Shown in pieces: positions 45,849-58,922 of a DNA stretch of 64,000 bases (position 1 is the stretch's first letter; every line of letters begins with the position of its first letter). A program made the position numbers and the translations under genes. The notes under the pieces were generated by a model. The model saw only the letters and a program-made list of their open reading frames with translations. It was not told where the DNA came from and did not search any database. Origin of the DNA: Gigaspora margarita (taxonomy: Eukaryota > Glomeromycota > Glomeromycetes > Diversisporales > Gigasporaceae); contig WTPW01000673.1 of the NCBI GenBank assembly GCA_009809945.1, forward strand, positions 106,940-170,939, read 5' to 3'.

Positions 45849-48493
45849 ATGCATACCAAGAACTTAGGTTCTTGTTTAATTATTGGTTGTACAAATACCA
45901 ATGTTCAATTTCGTACAATTACAGTGCTTGCTTATGAAAAATGCCAAAGGAAACAAACATTAGAGGCATATTCTTACCTTGAGGTTGGGAAACAATTATG
46001 CTATTCACATTATTGCAAACTTGTAGAGCTATATATTAAACAAGTTCGACCCAAAAATGTACTAGAGCCAATACCAATAAACTCTCAATCAAATAATTCA
46101 ATTAATGTATTTTATTTAATTTTTTTTTTATAATTATTTATTTTACATAATTATGTATTTTTTATTATTTAAAAATAGAATATATTTGCTTTAAATATAG
46201 ATATACTAACCAAAGCATTGTACTATCAACAATGGTAGGAATATACTAATTTGGAATTGGACCCAGTAAATTTGAACAAATGATTAAAACCATTAATTCA
46301 GGTCTTAAGGGTTTTTTTAATTCCATGACAGAAGCAATTATTCCTAAAGAATGCTTAGCTTATAGTATAAGCAAAGCTAAAAAATTGATAGTTGAGTTGT
46401 GCTATTTAATTATGGGTTTATACAACAAATTTGTAAACTAGTACAAATTAAAAGTAGAATTATATTTGCGAGCATTAGATACAATGTGGGAGGCTATTGA
46501 CACAATGTCAAGCCTTGAATATTCAGCATGCACCAAAACAGTAGATATATATCAAAAAAAATTCAAAAAGAGCATTTGGCAAAAATTGACAATTATTTTT
46601 TAGAACATGTAATGTAAAATTGTATCTTATTAATATATTAAAATATATTTGTTAAAATAAATCGTATATTTTTATAATAAAATAATTTTCATGTTTATAA
46701 CATCGATGACTATCACTCTATTCACGAGAACTGTAGGCCCGATACGGTATCTAGCAAACCATTTTGCTACTTGTGTAATGAAACTGATTATAGAGTGTCC
46801 CTCTGTACTGCTTGTATCTAATGGAGTATCAATCCACAATCCAGCAAATGTAGAAATGCCAAGGATTTGTTGGTACTTGCTTAATCAATATGTAGAAATA
46901 TTTGATATTTCATACTCAGATTATCAGAAACTACAAGATCATATAGTTAGTAATAATTCTAATAATTTTGATCCAATCAAACTGTTAATAATACACAGTT
47001 ATGCAGATAAGATAGAGGAACGTAATAAAGAGCGATTGATAAAAGGGTTCAACTCTTAGGATTTAAGAAACAAAATTTACATTCTGTACAAGATTATGTT
47101 AGTGTATTAAAATTTATATTATCAATAAATAACAAGATACAATATTTGGATGGATGAGTTGTGCCAGTTGTTGCAGACTGGCCTGGCCAAATTTTTATAA
47201 GAAAAGCTTTATACATGCGAATATTACCTGCTTTACGATCTTCATTTCCACAACAAATTGAGTTTTTTTTCCTATTTTAGGCCTGCCTCACATATTGCTT
47301 AACAGTAGAGAGCAGGTGATTATGATATATCACTTGTTTTTTAAAAACTTGTTCTATTTCGTATTTGGCAAAAATAAAAAATTGGCCAAAAAACTTTGTT
47401 CTTGGTAAGTAAACCTTTTGTTAGAACTCACATTAAATGGCTAGTCAAAAATCAAAGACAAAATTATTAAAAAATTTGGACAAGCATACAAAGATGTTGA
47501 GTATCAAGCTGTAGTAGATCTGCTTAACAATTTAGTCCCAGTGACACTTGATATCTATGCAATTCTGTTTTGATCAGATCAATTTAGTGAATATGTAGAG
47601 GTGATTTTCTGTATTTGGACATTCGCTTTGTGCTGAAAGCAAAAGAATTACAACAAAGCACCTCTCGTATTTCTATCAGATATATTTTATTAGAGCGATA
47701 CTGACTATCCTTTTTTAAATGTATTACAGAATCATTTAACATGCTTTAATGAATACTATATAGAAAACATACATAGTAAAATTAGAGCCAATATATCCAA
47801 AAATGCATCAGTAGATAGCATTATCAAGCAAGCCTACTTTATTATAAATCACAATTCTACATTTAAAAACACCTATTGCAAAACACGACAGTACCTATAT
47901 ACTAAAAAGATATTGGACTTTTTATATAATTAAACAGCACTTTTTTTTGTACAACATTTTTAATCCATTTTTTACAATTGCGAAAAAAGCATTCCAAGAC
48001 CTAATAAAGATAAAAAAAAACTACTGACCACATACTATCTTGCTACTTTAGAAAAAGATGTGGATTTATAGCACTTCCCAATGGCTTATAGTACAGCACA
48101 TCCTCCACATTCAGGATTATATGATTCTTGTAGGTGTTCACTTGTCAATAACGATGGCATGGTATTTGTTTGCAGCCATGGTTATCATAATAACTGTTAT
48201 AATGGAAAATGCAAACATTGTGTAGAGTTTTATAAAAAGGGAATTTTCAAAAATGTTCAAAAATTTTTAAACTGAATCGAAAAAAGAGCAGGAACACTAA
48301 CTAAAAAAGATCTTGATGATGATGACGATAATATGGAAAATGTTGAAGAAGAGTCTGAGGAGATAGAAGAAGTTGATATTTCATTCAAGTTAATAGAGGA
48401 AATTTTTTTAAAAAAAAAAACACGAAGAATTACCTGCAGATTTAACTAAATCATTGGATATTGAACCAAATGATACAAAACTTATCAACTAAT
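45849..48493 (+). pseudogene. Decayed gene with Cys/His motifs at both ends
   Basis: The ATG at 45849 begins a readable N-terminus with spaced Cys/His (CLIIGC, then LCYSHYCKLVELY), possibly a zinc-binding module. A middle part (46691-47059) reads PIRYLANHFATCVMKLII... and RICWYLLNQYVEIFDISY. 47590-47935 reads as NEYYIENIHSKIRANISK in a shifted frame. The C-terminus (48081-48275) carries a RING-like set: CRCSL, VFVCSHGYHNNCY, CKHCVEFYKKG. After a frame change there is an acidic tail ending at the TAA 48491-48493. Stops and shifts occur throughout. I believe this is a lineage-specific expanded family of Glomeromycotina, possibly transposon-linked, but the function is unknown. Confidence 0.5.
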
Positions 48494-48908
48494 ACTGTAT
48501 ATACAGTATATATGAAAGAAACGTTTAAATAATTAAATTTTAAATTAAATAATGAACTTGCTTTAAAATTTCATAAATGCTGTGCCAATGTTAATACTAT
48601 ACAATATTTGTATACTCGCCTGCGAATGCTTTGCTTAAAGTAGAATTAATTGTGGAAGGACAAGCTATTACTGGTTATTACCGTCTTGTTAAAGAAAACC
48701 TACATCCAACAAAAGTCTCACAGATCGTTAGATGTGTTAGATGTGTTTGAATAAACTGTTTAGCTTGCAGCCGTATAATACCCTGGTAAAGTTTTGTAAA
48801 AATTGGTCGATTTTTTGATGAGCAGTCATATTAATATGCCCATATTTCATATGTTTTTGACATGTAAAATCTTGTGTAACATTTATGCATAAATCGATCT
48901 TCTGTTGT
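48494..48908. other. Spacer before copy B
   Basis: AT-rich and with no recognised feature. A short open stretch near 48620-48770 (VEGQAITGYYRLVKENLHPT) looks protein-like but is not bounded by start or splice signals that I can support. Confidence 0.4.
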
Positions 48909-48939
48909 CTTTTTCTTATTAATTCTTATTATTTCACTC

Positions 48940-49440
48940 GAATATATTTATTTAGTACAGTACTATAATGCAGTAATATACGAACCTTTTTCTTCTTTTT
49001 TGCGTTTGCTTTTTTTTTTTCTTCAAGCCGAAGTCGTTTGTTGCAATTAAGATAAGCATTTCATTCTGTACACCTTTGTGTTCAGTTGCTATACCTATTT
49101 TAACTTTTTTCGTTTGAAAATTTTTATAGGTAAGTAGTTTTTTGTAGCGCATTGACTAGCCCGCGCAGAAGAGCGTCAAGAACGGGCTAGAAGACTATGC
49201 CACACTCCTTACCTGGGAAGGTCCTTTTACCCTCGAGGATTTGGATTTGTTTTTGTTTTGTTGCTAACTTTTCCCTTACAGTGTATTCAAATCTTTCGAG
49301 GGTATTTTTTTGCTTTCACACCCAGGTTGTGAAAGCTCGGTATAGTTTGCAATCTCTTATTATTGTTTTTGGGTCACTTTTGGTATTGACGTCCTCGCCG
49401 TGTGATCTGGGTATTATTTAGCTAATTCTAAATAATAGCC
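48940..49440. other. Conserved block at the start of copies B and C
   Basis: It holds GACTAGCCCGCGCAGAAG, then CTCGAGGATTTGG, then CACACCCAGGTTGTGAAAG, all kept in C (61080-61550). ORFs exist on + (49197-49421) and on minus (48952-49152) and their equivalents exist in C. The + ORF differs in frame between the copies (a T-run length change), so I do not call it a gene. It may be a promoter region for the gene that follows. Confidence 0.35.
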
Positions 49441-49701
49441 AACGGATACCAATATATGTTTTTGTCATGCATCTCTAATAATTATTATACTAATTGCTAT
49501 TTTTTTAAATAATCGTCTTTCTTATTAAAACGTCATCGTTAGTATCGTCGTATTTTGCGTATTTTGGCGATATTGAAGCTGTCGGTAGTGGATTATTTTG
49601 AAGTTTTTATTAATCAAGCAGCAAAGTTTTTATTACGTTTATTAAGACTTTTTTTAGGCTGTTTTGTTAGGTTTTGGTGGAATTTTTTAGTAGTTTTTTT
49701 G

Positions 49702-49732
49702 NNNNNNNNNNNNNNNNNNNNNNNNNNNNNNN
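49702..49732. other. Assembly gap (31 N)
   Basis: Lies in a T-rich run. Copy C has readable sequence at the same place. Confidence 0.99.
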
Positions 49733-52700
49733 GGTTTTTTGTAGTGTTTCAATTAAAGTTTTATTTTTTTTTTATTCTTATTGTAATATAAAATTTTAAT
49801 TATTTATTAATTATTTATCTCTTAATCAATAAATTTGCGTAAAAACACATGCGAATAAATTTGCAGTATTATAATATTCTAAATACGTACAGTACATTAA
49901 ACTGTTTACTTCAAATCCTAGGACCGAGCTGGTCTTGTCTTTTTGGGACAGACTGAAAGACCGTTTGTCTTATATCAGTTATTATTAAATCATTGTTATA
50001 GATAATTGTAGATTAAGCCTATACAATACTGGTGTAAATAAGAATTATTCATTATTCAACGCGTTAATTTATCTTTTCAAAGTAGCACATCTTTCGGTGG
50101 CGACAGAACCTTGGAGATGAATTACAGAGAATGACAATATCATTATTGCACCATAGACCTCATACGCGAAATAAATTTAACGTTGGTGATTAGTGTATTC
50201 TTTAAAGAAGTTAGTGTATTATTAAAGAAATTACACAAATAAAATATGTAATTTTATTGGCTTTAATTCAATTTTTATCGACGTACAGTACATAAAAAAA
50301 AAACAATTCAATTAGAATTATAGTCCACACTGAATATCTTTTTTTTTTTTTTGATCTCGACATACTGTATATTGTTTTAGTTATCATAACGAAACTATAG
50401 AGAATAACTTACCCAAATTATCCCTTGAGCCTCGAATAGGCTCAGCTCCGTTTAAAGTAAACGAAACTGACGGGTCTGAAAACACAGGTCGTAGGAATAG
50501 TTCCGATTTCTTTTACTCTTAATTCCATTCAAAAATCGATTTCCAATATCTAATGAGCATTCCTTTCAACAATTTTAAGCTCGAAAGATTCGAAATCCAA
50601 GTTAGAAAAATACATGAACAACGTCAATTTAAGTCATTAACTAACATTGAAAATGAGGAGGAAAAAGATATTGAAGAGAGCAAAGTAGAAAAATCATTTG
50701 CCAGTAAAGGTGTAGATCGCTTAAAAATGCATGAAACCGTTACAAACAATGTCATGTAAGCATATCTTTTTGTTTCACCTATTAGTTTATCCCTTTCCAT
50801 TATTAAATTTTAACGATTTGATTCTGATTCGCGTTTTATCATTTGTTTACTCTAGTACATCCCATCCTAATAATCCGTTTCCAGTTACTCCTAGTTTGCT
50901 CTATCATACTTATCCTTGTTTTTCTCCGCCCAGTAAAGTTTTTCAAGTTAATTGATGTTGGGGATGAAACGAATGATTTTTATTTATTTATTTTCATGTG
51001 TACAGATTGCTTTTTTCTCTCTCTCTCTCTCTTCAATTCAATCATTTGACCTTGTTTTTCTTTTTTTAATGTAATAGCAACTTAAAAATTCTGCAAATAT
51101 TTTTTATTTTCAGCCGCCTCAAGGTTAATGACATTGTTAACAATGAAAAAGCATTTGGAATGAAATGTTATCGTTACGAGAACGTCATTGGAGTTTGCGT
51201 CGTGGCGATAAAGAAAAAAAAAATATTGGGACAACAGATTTTTGTCCATTATGGATATGTTGATGGTAAGCTTGCAATCATTCAATCCATTCAATCGTGT
51301 CATAAGAATTTGATATTTATGAAATATTCATTCATCATAGTTGGTTCGATTCATGGAGATATTTCAAAGGCACAAATATTAAGATCACCAGATGAAAAAC
51401 AAGTTGTAGCATCATTACCTCAAAAACCTAAGAAAACTGTCAAACTACGATTACAACAAAGATCAAATAGCCTTCTCACAGTTGAGCCTTGTGTTCAAGA
51501 GAATTCATGTAATTAATTTATTTTTGTCAAACTTAGTAAAGAATGAGTAGCCTGTGCATATAAGTAATTTATTTATTTATTTATTTATTTAAGTGCTTCA
51601 TTCAGAATCAGCCCAAGGTTCAAACATGCACCACCAATTTATTACTGCTCAAAAAGCTATTTTTGAAGGCGAATTATTTAACAAAGTATATTATAAAATA
51701 GCATAAAAATTGAATGTTCATTTTAATAATTTCGCAATCAATATTCATATATGTGCATTTTCTTGTATTCAAATATTAGTCAATTCTGATTCATATTTAT
51801 GCTTTCATCATGCTATTTCAATTTTAATTAGCACGAGAAGCATGGTATCACGTTAGTTGAGAATGAAATATTCGTTCAGATATATGAAGGTGTGGATTTA
51901 ACAATTCAATGGGTGCGTTATAAGGTTCAAAATTTTTGATCAAATGCCATCTCACGGATGATATTAATATGTGTTTTTTTAACAGGCTAATATTGACTCT
52001 ATTAAAGAGGCCCCATCTTCAGATGATACTTAGACTTCAAAAACTGATAATTTTGATGTAATAATTTCTTTCACACCATTCACATGTACCCTATTAAACC
52101 AATCAATGGATCTTTTATTAAGGAGATACAATTATATAAGCAGTAGGAACGCGCATTAAATTGGACTAGAGGTACGCCTAGAGAAAGGTACGAACATATG
52201 ATAAGTGTAATATTTGGTAAAATACAATTGTTTAAATTATCTATGCCAACAACATATTTTAATAATTTTACTAGTTCTGACGTTCAAATTCTCAGCCAGG
52301 TTATTCATCTGCTTAAATATTATTTCTTTTGACAAACACATAAGAGATATTGTAAATGCACTTAGTAGTGGTAGAGTACCTGTACAAATTCATTTTATTT
52401 CTAATCTTGCTAAAGGCAAATGGAAAAAGATGGAAATGATAAAATTTTCCTTTTATGGTATGATGCTTTTCACTATTGATCACAAGTATTTTTGTTTAAG
52501 TATATATACATATCTTTTTATGTTAATTTAATTGGTGCTTATTGTAGTCGTATTTTCATTTTTCAAAAGATACAGCCTTCGATTCACATTAGAATCACCA
52601 ACGTCAGTGATCGTTCATGGTGACATAAGAACACGTGTTCATAATCAATTTCAAAATTGTTTTCAAGAGAACTCATATTATTACTGCTAAGAATTATTCA

Positions 52701-52766
52701 TGAGCAATTAATATATTTAACTGGTTTAGATAATGTAGTGTGGATATAGCATCATTACTTATATAC

Positions 52767-53344
52767 TGTTACGGGGTGAACCGTAGGGTCAATGACTTAT
52801 ACGTGAAATTATACGGATTTAGGTAATAAAGCAACTCGCCAGAGGCGTGACGTTGGTGATTTGGTATTAATTTATTTATTTAACAATTTACTAAAAGGAA
52901 ATTATCAAGGGAATTTTATTAAATGTGTTATATTATTTATTGGAATCCCGTAGGATGTCCTTTTACAACAGCGAAATTGTAGGGTTTTTATAACTTTTAC
53001 TTCCTTAAGGAAACTACGAGGCTTAAAAGAAATTATCTAAAAAGATTATAAGAAGATGAGCTCTAAAGTAGGGGCTTACAACAATAATTACATCATAGAA
53101 AGGCTTTGCTTCATTCATTAAAATATTTAATATCGTAGCCTCTTGTAATTATATTTGATTTTCTCTTTTCTACCTACGCGTACTTGTTATTCGGATGTTT
53201 GAGTTCGCGTTTGTTTGTTTATCCTATTCGGCCGACAAGCCTTACCCGATAGACAAACATTTAGCCTCAAATTGGGTGGCATATACTTCTTTAATCACGA
53301 GTTTATTGTGCCCAATTTTGTAGATCTACCTTTTGCCTGTGACA
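52767..53344. mobile_element. Solo LTR with 4-bp duplication ATAC
   Basis: The sequence begins TGTTACGGGGTGAACC and ends TTTTGCCTGTGACA, with short TGTTAC/GTGACA inverted termini. ATAC flanks both sides (52763-52766, 53345-53348). Copy A has the empty site (ACTTATATGCAAAG). No internal gag-pol sequence is present, so it arose by LTR-LTR recombination or is a non-autonomous LTR. The strand cannot be decided. Confidence 0.8.
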
Positions 53345-53415
53345 ATACAAAGATATACCGCCTATGATTTCAGAATCTTATGATAAAAAGGTCATGCAAG
53401 ATAAATGGTCAAAAT

Positions 53416-53614
53416 CTTATGATGACGCAATGTCATGAAAATATCAAAATTTTTCACGCCCATTACGTCATCAGTAAAAATCTTAATCAGAAATGTTATG
53501 AGCTTAGGAACCGTGAAATATATCAGATATTTCACGTGCGCCGTGAACATCGCGTATTACCACGGCTTCGCCGTACTAATCCATGATATTCATAACAGCC
53601 TGCGAAATATCTTT
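53416..53614. mobile_element. MITE private to copy B
   Basis: Absent from copy A. It contains GAACCGTGAAATATATCA and CGTGCGCCGTGAACATCG, which recur in the cluster at 55455-56295. The ends are imprecise. Confidence 0.5.
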
Positions 53615-54359
53615 TACATATTACATAGGAACTTATTATATATATATATATATATTTTTGTTTGGATACGTCTAATAAAATATCAATTGTCAACCTTCAT
53701 CAGATAAGTTGACGGTAAAAATAGATGTTTTTGGAATAAGCAAAGGGCCAGAGATAGTAATGGGTGCATTAATAATGAAGGAAAACACATAAGAAAAGAG
53801 TTTGGAGAGATTATTTATGAATTTTTAATTAGTCTAATGTAATTTACAGTTAGAATGTCTCAATTAATTAGGAAATATTGAACTTCAAATAATTGAATAA
53901 GTAAAAAATGTAAAAATTAACCGTTTTATAAATACTATAAAAGCGTTGAGAACAATAAAATAATGTAAATTTATACAAATTGATAACTTAAATATTTAAT
54001 TATTCGCATTATTTTTCTAGTAATATAAAAGAAACTTGATTAAAGTTACTGTATAGAATCACAATTTGTACAATAGTTACCCAATATATTACCAAATTGT
54101 TTAATAGTCACATATTCGTTATATATTTTTATTAGAATGCAGAAGATAGTACAGCATTATAAAAAAATTTTGTTTAAGAAACATAGACGCACGTTTTATT
54201 TGATTTAATATTTTTTATTTATTCGTTTTTTTATATAAATACAAATATTTAATTTTTTAATACAATCACTACGTTAAAATTACTATTACTAATTTTTAAA
54301 ATAATAAACGACATTTTTATTTAAAAAAAATCTTAAATCGATTCCTAAAAAAAAAAAAA

Positions 54360-54650
54360 AACAAAGAGAAGTGAGTATTTGAAGTAACCAGTGCCTTATA
54401 AAGGACTAAGAGTATGGAATGTCGACTATGGGTAAGTAACGGAAGGGAATCTTCGACACTCTAAAAGAGTTGCCTCAACCCTAACTAAAGTATTCCCAGT
54501 GGGCAAACATTTATAACGGTCGGTGCCGTGCGTTTCGCCAGACTGGGTTATACTACCGCCATAGTAGCCTAGACCCTAGGAGCGATACCCCGTTGTTTTA
54601 TATAATAAGTGAGATCAAATACTCCATACTCACCACAAATTTAAATAATA
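54360..54650. other. GC-richer conserved block in copy B
   Basis: Counterpart of 37320-37610. About 130 bp (54433-54563) is identical between A and B. No ORF and no recognised RNA. Confidence 0.5.
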
Positions 54651-54689
54651 TCTACATCTTAATGTCGTGGCCAGGTACGCGATGTTTAT

Positions 54690-54990
54690 TCGAAGTGAGA
54701 TTAAAAGTGAAGTAAAAAGCGAAAGTAAAAAGCAAAAGTAAAGTAAAATAAAAAGTGAAAGTGAAAATAAAAAGTGAAATAAAAAGTAAAAATAAAAAAC
54801 AAAATGAAAAGTAGAATAAAAGTGGAAGTGAAAAGTAAAGTGAAGGTTGATATAAAAGTGAAATAAAAGTGGAGGCGAAAAGTGAAAGTGAAAAGTGAAA
54901 ATAAAAAGTGGATATAAAAGTGAAATAAAGGTGGAAATGAAAAGCGAAAGTAAAGTGAAAATATAAAGTGGATGTGTAAAAATAAGATGA
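54690..54990. repeat. Purine-rich low-complexity tract
   Basis: Counterpart of 37640-37870 with different unit numbers. The 145-codon minus-strand ORF across it (Phe/Tyr/His/Thr repeats) is an artefact. Confidence 0.8.
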
Positions 54991-55454
54991 AATAAAAAAA
55001 GTTGCTGCGTTTATATTAAAAACTATTGTTTTGAGATCTGCAACTGCTTTAAAACAATACGCGTAATAACACATGATCTCGAAAATCATATTACACGAAA
55101 ATAAGATTCATGGTTTCAAAATGACGCTCATGCATGCATACTCAAAACAACGCTCGTATATTCAAAACAACGAGTTATTACGCGAAAATATGGTATTAAT
55201 TTTTATTATCAGCTTTATTTTCATAATACAGTAGCACCTAATTTGCATATTTATCTAGTACAGTATTAGTTTAGCAAATTTCGTACTTAAGAAATTATTA
55301 TTTTATTCTTAATTATATTTTATACTATTTTATCGGTAGAGTTAAGATAACAATCTTCATTAAATTATTTAAATTATTACAGTATATAAAATTATATATA
55401 TATCACCTAAAATAAAGTTGTATATATAACGGTTCGAATTGTAGTTAACATGAG

Positions 55455-56295
55455 ACATTTTCATATATTCCACGGTCCCTAATGTTCGCCCGTGAACATT
55501 TCAGATGTAATACCCTGCCTTATTATTTGTTGTTCATGCCTACCTTCATTATAATTTCCCACGAGATCATATCATGACCGGGAATCTTCCATGGGAAGAT
55601 TCCCGGTCACAAATAATCACGTGAAAATTATAATGAAGGTAGGTATGAACAACGTAAGTTAGGGTATTACTCATAACATGAATTTCCTGTGAGCTTAAAA
55701 ATTACAGCAGAGATTCCCGATGATCATATGATGCAGATGACCCTTCGGGCCATCTGTATCCTATGATCATCGGGAATCTCTGCTGTAATTTTTAAATTCC
55801 CAGGAAATTAATAATACATATTTTTATGATGATGTAATACCATGAAGATATCAAAAGTTTTTACACGGTATGACATCATCATTAAAAATTAAAAATTCTA
55901 ATCAGAAACGTTACGGGCATGGGAACCGTGAAATATATCAACTCATACAGGGGCGTCCCCAAAATTCCGGGTCGGAATACTTCGGAGTGCATCGGAATCA
56001 TGGTCGGCTGGATCGGAATTGATCAATTTTGCCTCAAGATCATAAAAAATTTTACTAATAAATCATATCCATTCATTAAGTAAAAAATGCCCAGCTGATA
56101 ATTTTGCTATAGAATCTGCTAACAACTTGGGCTAAACGCCGACCTAGATCCGACGCATCCAACCCGGAATTTTGGGGACACTCCTGTAAAATTCGAAAAA
56201 TATCAGATATTACACGTGCGCCGTGAACATCATGTATGACCACGGTTTCGCCGTAATTCATGAAATTCACAACAGCCCGTGTAATATCTATTACT
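55455..56295. mobile_element. MITE cluster with two strong palindromes, copy B only
   Basis: Copy A has the site empty (at about 41305). The cluster holds a palindrome at 55508-55668 (centre CTTCCATGGGAAG) and one at 55681-55809 with the loop CCCTTCGGG. Then follows a MITE related to 53416-53614, itself cut by a mariner-type MITE at 55948-56186. Confidence 0.6.
55948..56186. mobile_element. Mariner-type MITE nested in the cluster
   Basis: The ends are CAGGGGCGTCCCCAAAATTC and GAATTTTGGGGACACTCCTG, with TA on both sides (55946-55947, 56187-56188). The interior has repeated CGGAAT/GATCGGAAT units. No coding capacity. Confidence 0.75.
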
Positions 56296-56339
56296 TATTT
56301 CATTATTTTATTTCAGCTATTTTCTATTACCAATTATAA

Positions 56340-56540
56340 TTGTACTTTATATCGTTATATCATATATTCATATTTTTATACTGCATCTATTTATTTTTAA
56401 CCACAAGAGGGCGATTTAAATTACGCATAAGAATTATAAAATGTAGTACACAGGTGTGGAACAAGATAAAAAAGTTGAAAGAAAATAACAAAACGATTAG
56501 GCTATCTAGCATATTAGTTACAGATTTTAAGCAGTTCTAA
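56340..56540 (+). CDS. Possible small protein, copy B
   Basis: 66 codons, counterpart of 41357-41566. It has the hydrophobic start MYFISLYHIFIFLY and the conserved basic tail. Coding status is uncertain. Confidence 0.2.
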   Translation: MYFISLYHIFIFLYCIYLFLTTRGRFKLRIRIIKCSTQVWNKIKKLKENNKTIRLSSILVTDFKQF

Positions 56541-56638
56541 GGATGCACTCTCTATTCTTTTACTGATTCTATAAATTCATTTATAATCTGACTACAAAAA
56601 CAGGATAAAATTTATTAATTAAGCCTACTGTTACATAA

Positions 56639-56674
<36 letters not shown>

Positions 56675-57502
56675 AATGGTTACATGCCTTTTGAATTAAG
56701 AAAAAAATCCCCAATTGACACATACAGTAACAAATAAATGAGTCTACATCCGTATTATTTCACTAACAATCACTTTTATAGATAACTTAGTCATAGACAA
56801 CTAGTTTACAGACAAGATTATTTTACAGACGGTTTAATATTCATTTTGTAGATAATATATTTCACCGATAATATTTTTTATAAATTGCACCAAAAAAAAT
56901 CTTAACAAACGACCAGAATTAACTTGTCTGTGAAATAACTGCCTATGAACAAACTCATCTGTAGATTAATCGATTGTAAAATAACTTTACCTGTAATTTA
57001 ATTTTCTGCAACTAAGTTGTTTGTGAAGTGAGTCGATCAATACAAGATTTTGTGAAAGAAACCATACACTTCATGATGCAATCATAATTGCGTTCCTGGT
57101 ATCATGTACATATTGTAATCGATCAAACTTTATGATCGATCAAATTTCTATGATCTATCAAAAAGACAATGATCGATCAAACTCAATGATCGATCATGAT
57201 CGAACAAGAAATTTCAGTTCGATTTCAATCTTTACTCATGACTGATGCTGATTGGTTAGAATCAGAACTGCGGGGGATTAGTGAATGCTTATTGCAGAAA
57301 TTCATTCATCTCCTGACATTATAAAGTTTTTTATAATGCATACAATAGATTCTCTAATAGTCCTCCATACAACAGACCCTCCCAGGTCTAAATAATGTTC
57401 ACGCAGGTTTGCAATACGGTAGATTTCATTTTGTGAAAATTCAAAAAATTCATACAACATGAATAATCAATATTCGGATATTTGAACCAATACTGCAATA
57501 AC

Positions 57503-57821
57503 TAGGGATATTTAATTGCGAGTCTAGTCCGGTCCGGTCCTAGGATCTAAAAGACAGTCCTGGACTCGGTCCTTAAATCACATAAAAACATAATGAAATA
57601 CAATACATTTTATAGGACTTAGATCCTGTATCAAATCCTGAATTGAATAAGTCCATCCAATCAAATTAATTTTTTGTATTGTTATAATTATTCAATTCAG
57701 GATCAAAAAATTCTATATATTTTATTTTCATGTGATTTAAAGACTGAGACCTTAACGATCCTGGCAGATCCTTGCAAGGATCGGTTAAGATTCGATCCCA
57801 AAGGACCGAATAACATCCCTA
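57503..57821. mobile_element. hAT-type MITE, copy B counterpart
   Basis: Same element as 42911-43221, with flanks GCAATAAC (57495-57502) and GTAATAAC (57822-57829). The internal GATTCGATCCC resembles a tRNA B box but the surroundings do not fold as a tRNA. Confidence 0.75.
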
Positions 57822-58169
57822 GTAATAACAATAAATACTGTATATTACGAAATACATAATCAGAAGTTCCAAATGCAAGATCTTCTGATTTGTCAAAAAA
57901 ATGTTTGTTCTGCACTTTTTTTTATTGAGCTTTCTTATAATGAGTGGTTTTTATACATTTTTTTTTTATAAAAAAAGAAATTTCTAGAAAAAGAGTCAAG
58001 GTTTTGTCATATAAAGTATATAAAATATATATGTTGTGCTTTTTTTGTTTTTTTTTTTTTTAAAAAAAAAAAAAGTTATTTACAATATACAGTATTTTTA
58101 AAGTTTATGTTTGTATTTATGTCTTTTTGAAAAATTACGAATCTTACAAATAAGTTTTTTTCTACTTAA

Positions 58170-58406
58170 GGCCGTTTTTAGTTGATTTTTAGGTTAACGT
58201 CAATGTTTAGGCTTAGTCATGAGGGGGGGAGGGAATTAAACAAACACATATAAATTAAACAAATTTTGATCACATCTCATTGGTCAACATTAATCACATG
58301 ACTAACGAAGTTTATACTGCGTTGTGATTGGCTTGTTTAATTTTTGTGGGGTAGTTAAGCGAGGGGGGGGGGGTGACGTTAACCTAAACATCAACTAGAA
58401 ACGGCC
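58170..58406. mobile_element. PIF/Harbinger-like MITE, copy B only
   Basis: The ends are GGCCGTTTTTAGTTGAT and ATCAACTAGAAACGGCC, with TAA on both sides (58167-58169, 58407-58409). Inner parts AGGTTAACGTCA and TGACGTTAACCT extend the inverted repeat, followed by G runs. Confidence 0.8.
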
Positions 58407-58922
58407 TAATAATACTTTGTTTGAAAATACAACTTGTAAAATTGGTATTAAATATATTAAAAATATAATAATTTAGAAAAAATAAAGTATATACTGTAGT
58501 AAGATATTAAGTATATAGGGTGTTATAAATCATTTTGAGTAAATCGGATTTTAATATATCAAAATTTTTTATTTCTAGTATACAATTATTGAAAAATTCA
58601 AATAACTGTACCAATCTTTGTACCAAAATTTTTATCAAAAATATTTTGACAACTGCCTAGCCAAAAATCGATAAACTTTTTTTTTTATTTGAATTTTATA
58701 GATCTACAGGATTCAAATAATAAAATTTTTATAATTTTGGTCAAGTGGATGCCAATGATCAAAGTTTTAAAAATTTTCAAACACATATTATTTAATAATA
58801 ACTATTAATATTTGTACTAAAACTTTAATCAAAGAAATTTTTTTATCGGAGTTAATGTCACACTATGTACTGGTAGCAGCACATGGATGACATTAAATCC
58901 GATGAAAACAATATCTCCAATA

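Larger units (their letters stand above)
50553..53830 (+). pseudogene. Unidentified multi-exon gene, copy B
   Basis: The best-preserved copy of the gene seen at 34291 and 62640. The first block (50553-50755) reads SIPFNNFKLERFEIQVRKI, then an acidic stretch and KGVDRLKMHETVTNNV. A GTAAGC donor at 50756 joins to an acceptor at 51113 (TTTTCAG). The next exon reads IRLKVNDIVNNEKAF and on to QQIFVHYGYVDGKLAII, then SFIIVGSIHGDISKAQIL, then LRLQQRSNSLLTVEP, stop at 51516. Compared with A and C, B has lost one G near 51150 and gained one A in the run near 51222, so its frame is shifted between those points and then restored. Later blocks continue to about 53830, interrupted by a solo LTR. No domain was recognised. 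Confidence 0.5.

Noticed and set aside
49197-49421. Small ORFs conserved in B and C (also 61291-61542)
   Set aside because: The frame changes between copies at a T run and the protein is low complexity; DNA conservation is explained by recent duplication.
54652-55089. 145-codon minus-strand ORF of Phe/His/Tyr/Thr repeats (also 37588-37860)
   Set aside because: Produced by a purine-rich low-complexity tract; unit number differs between copies.
57785-57800. tRNA-like B box (GATTCGATCCC)
   Set aside because: It lies in the terminal repeat of a hAT MITE and no cloverleaf can be formed around it.
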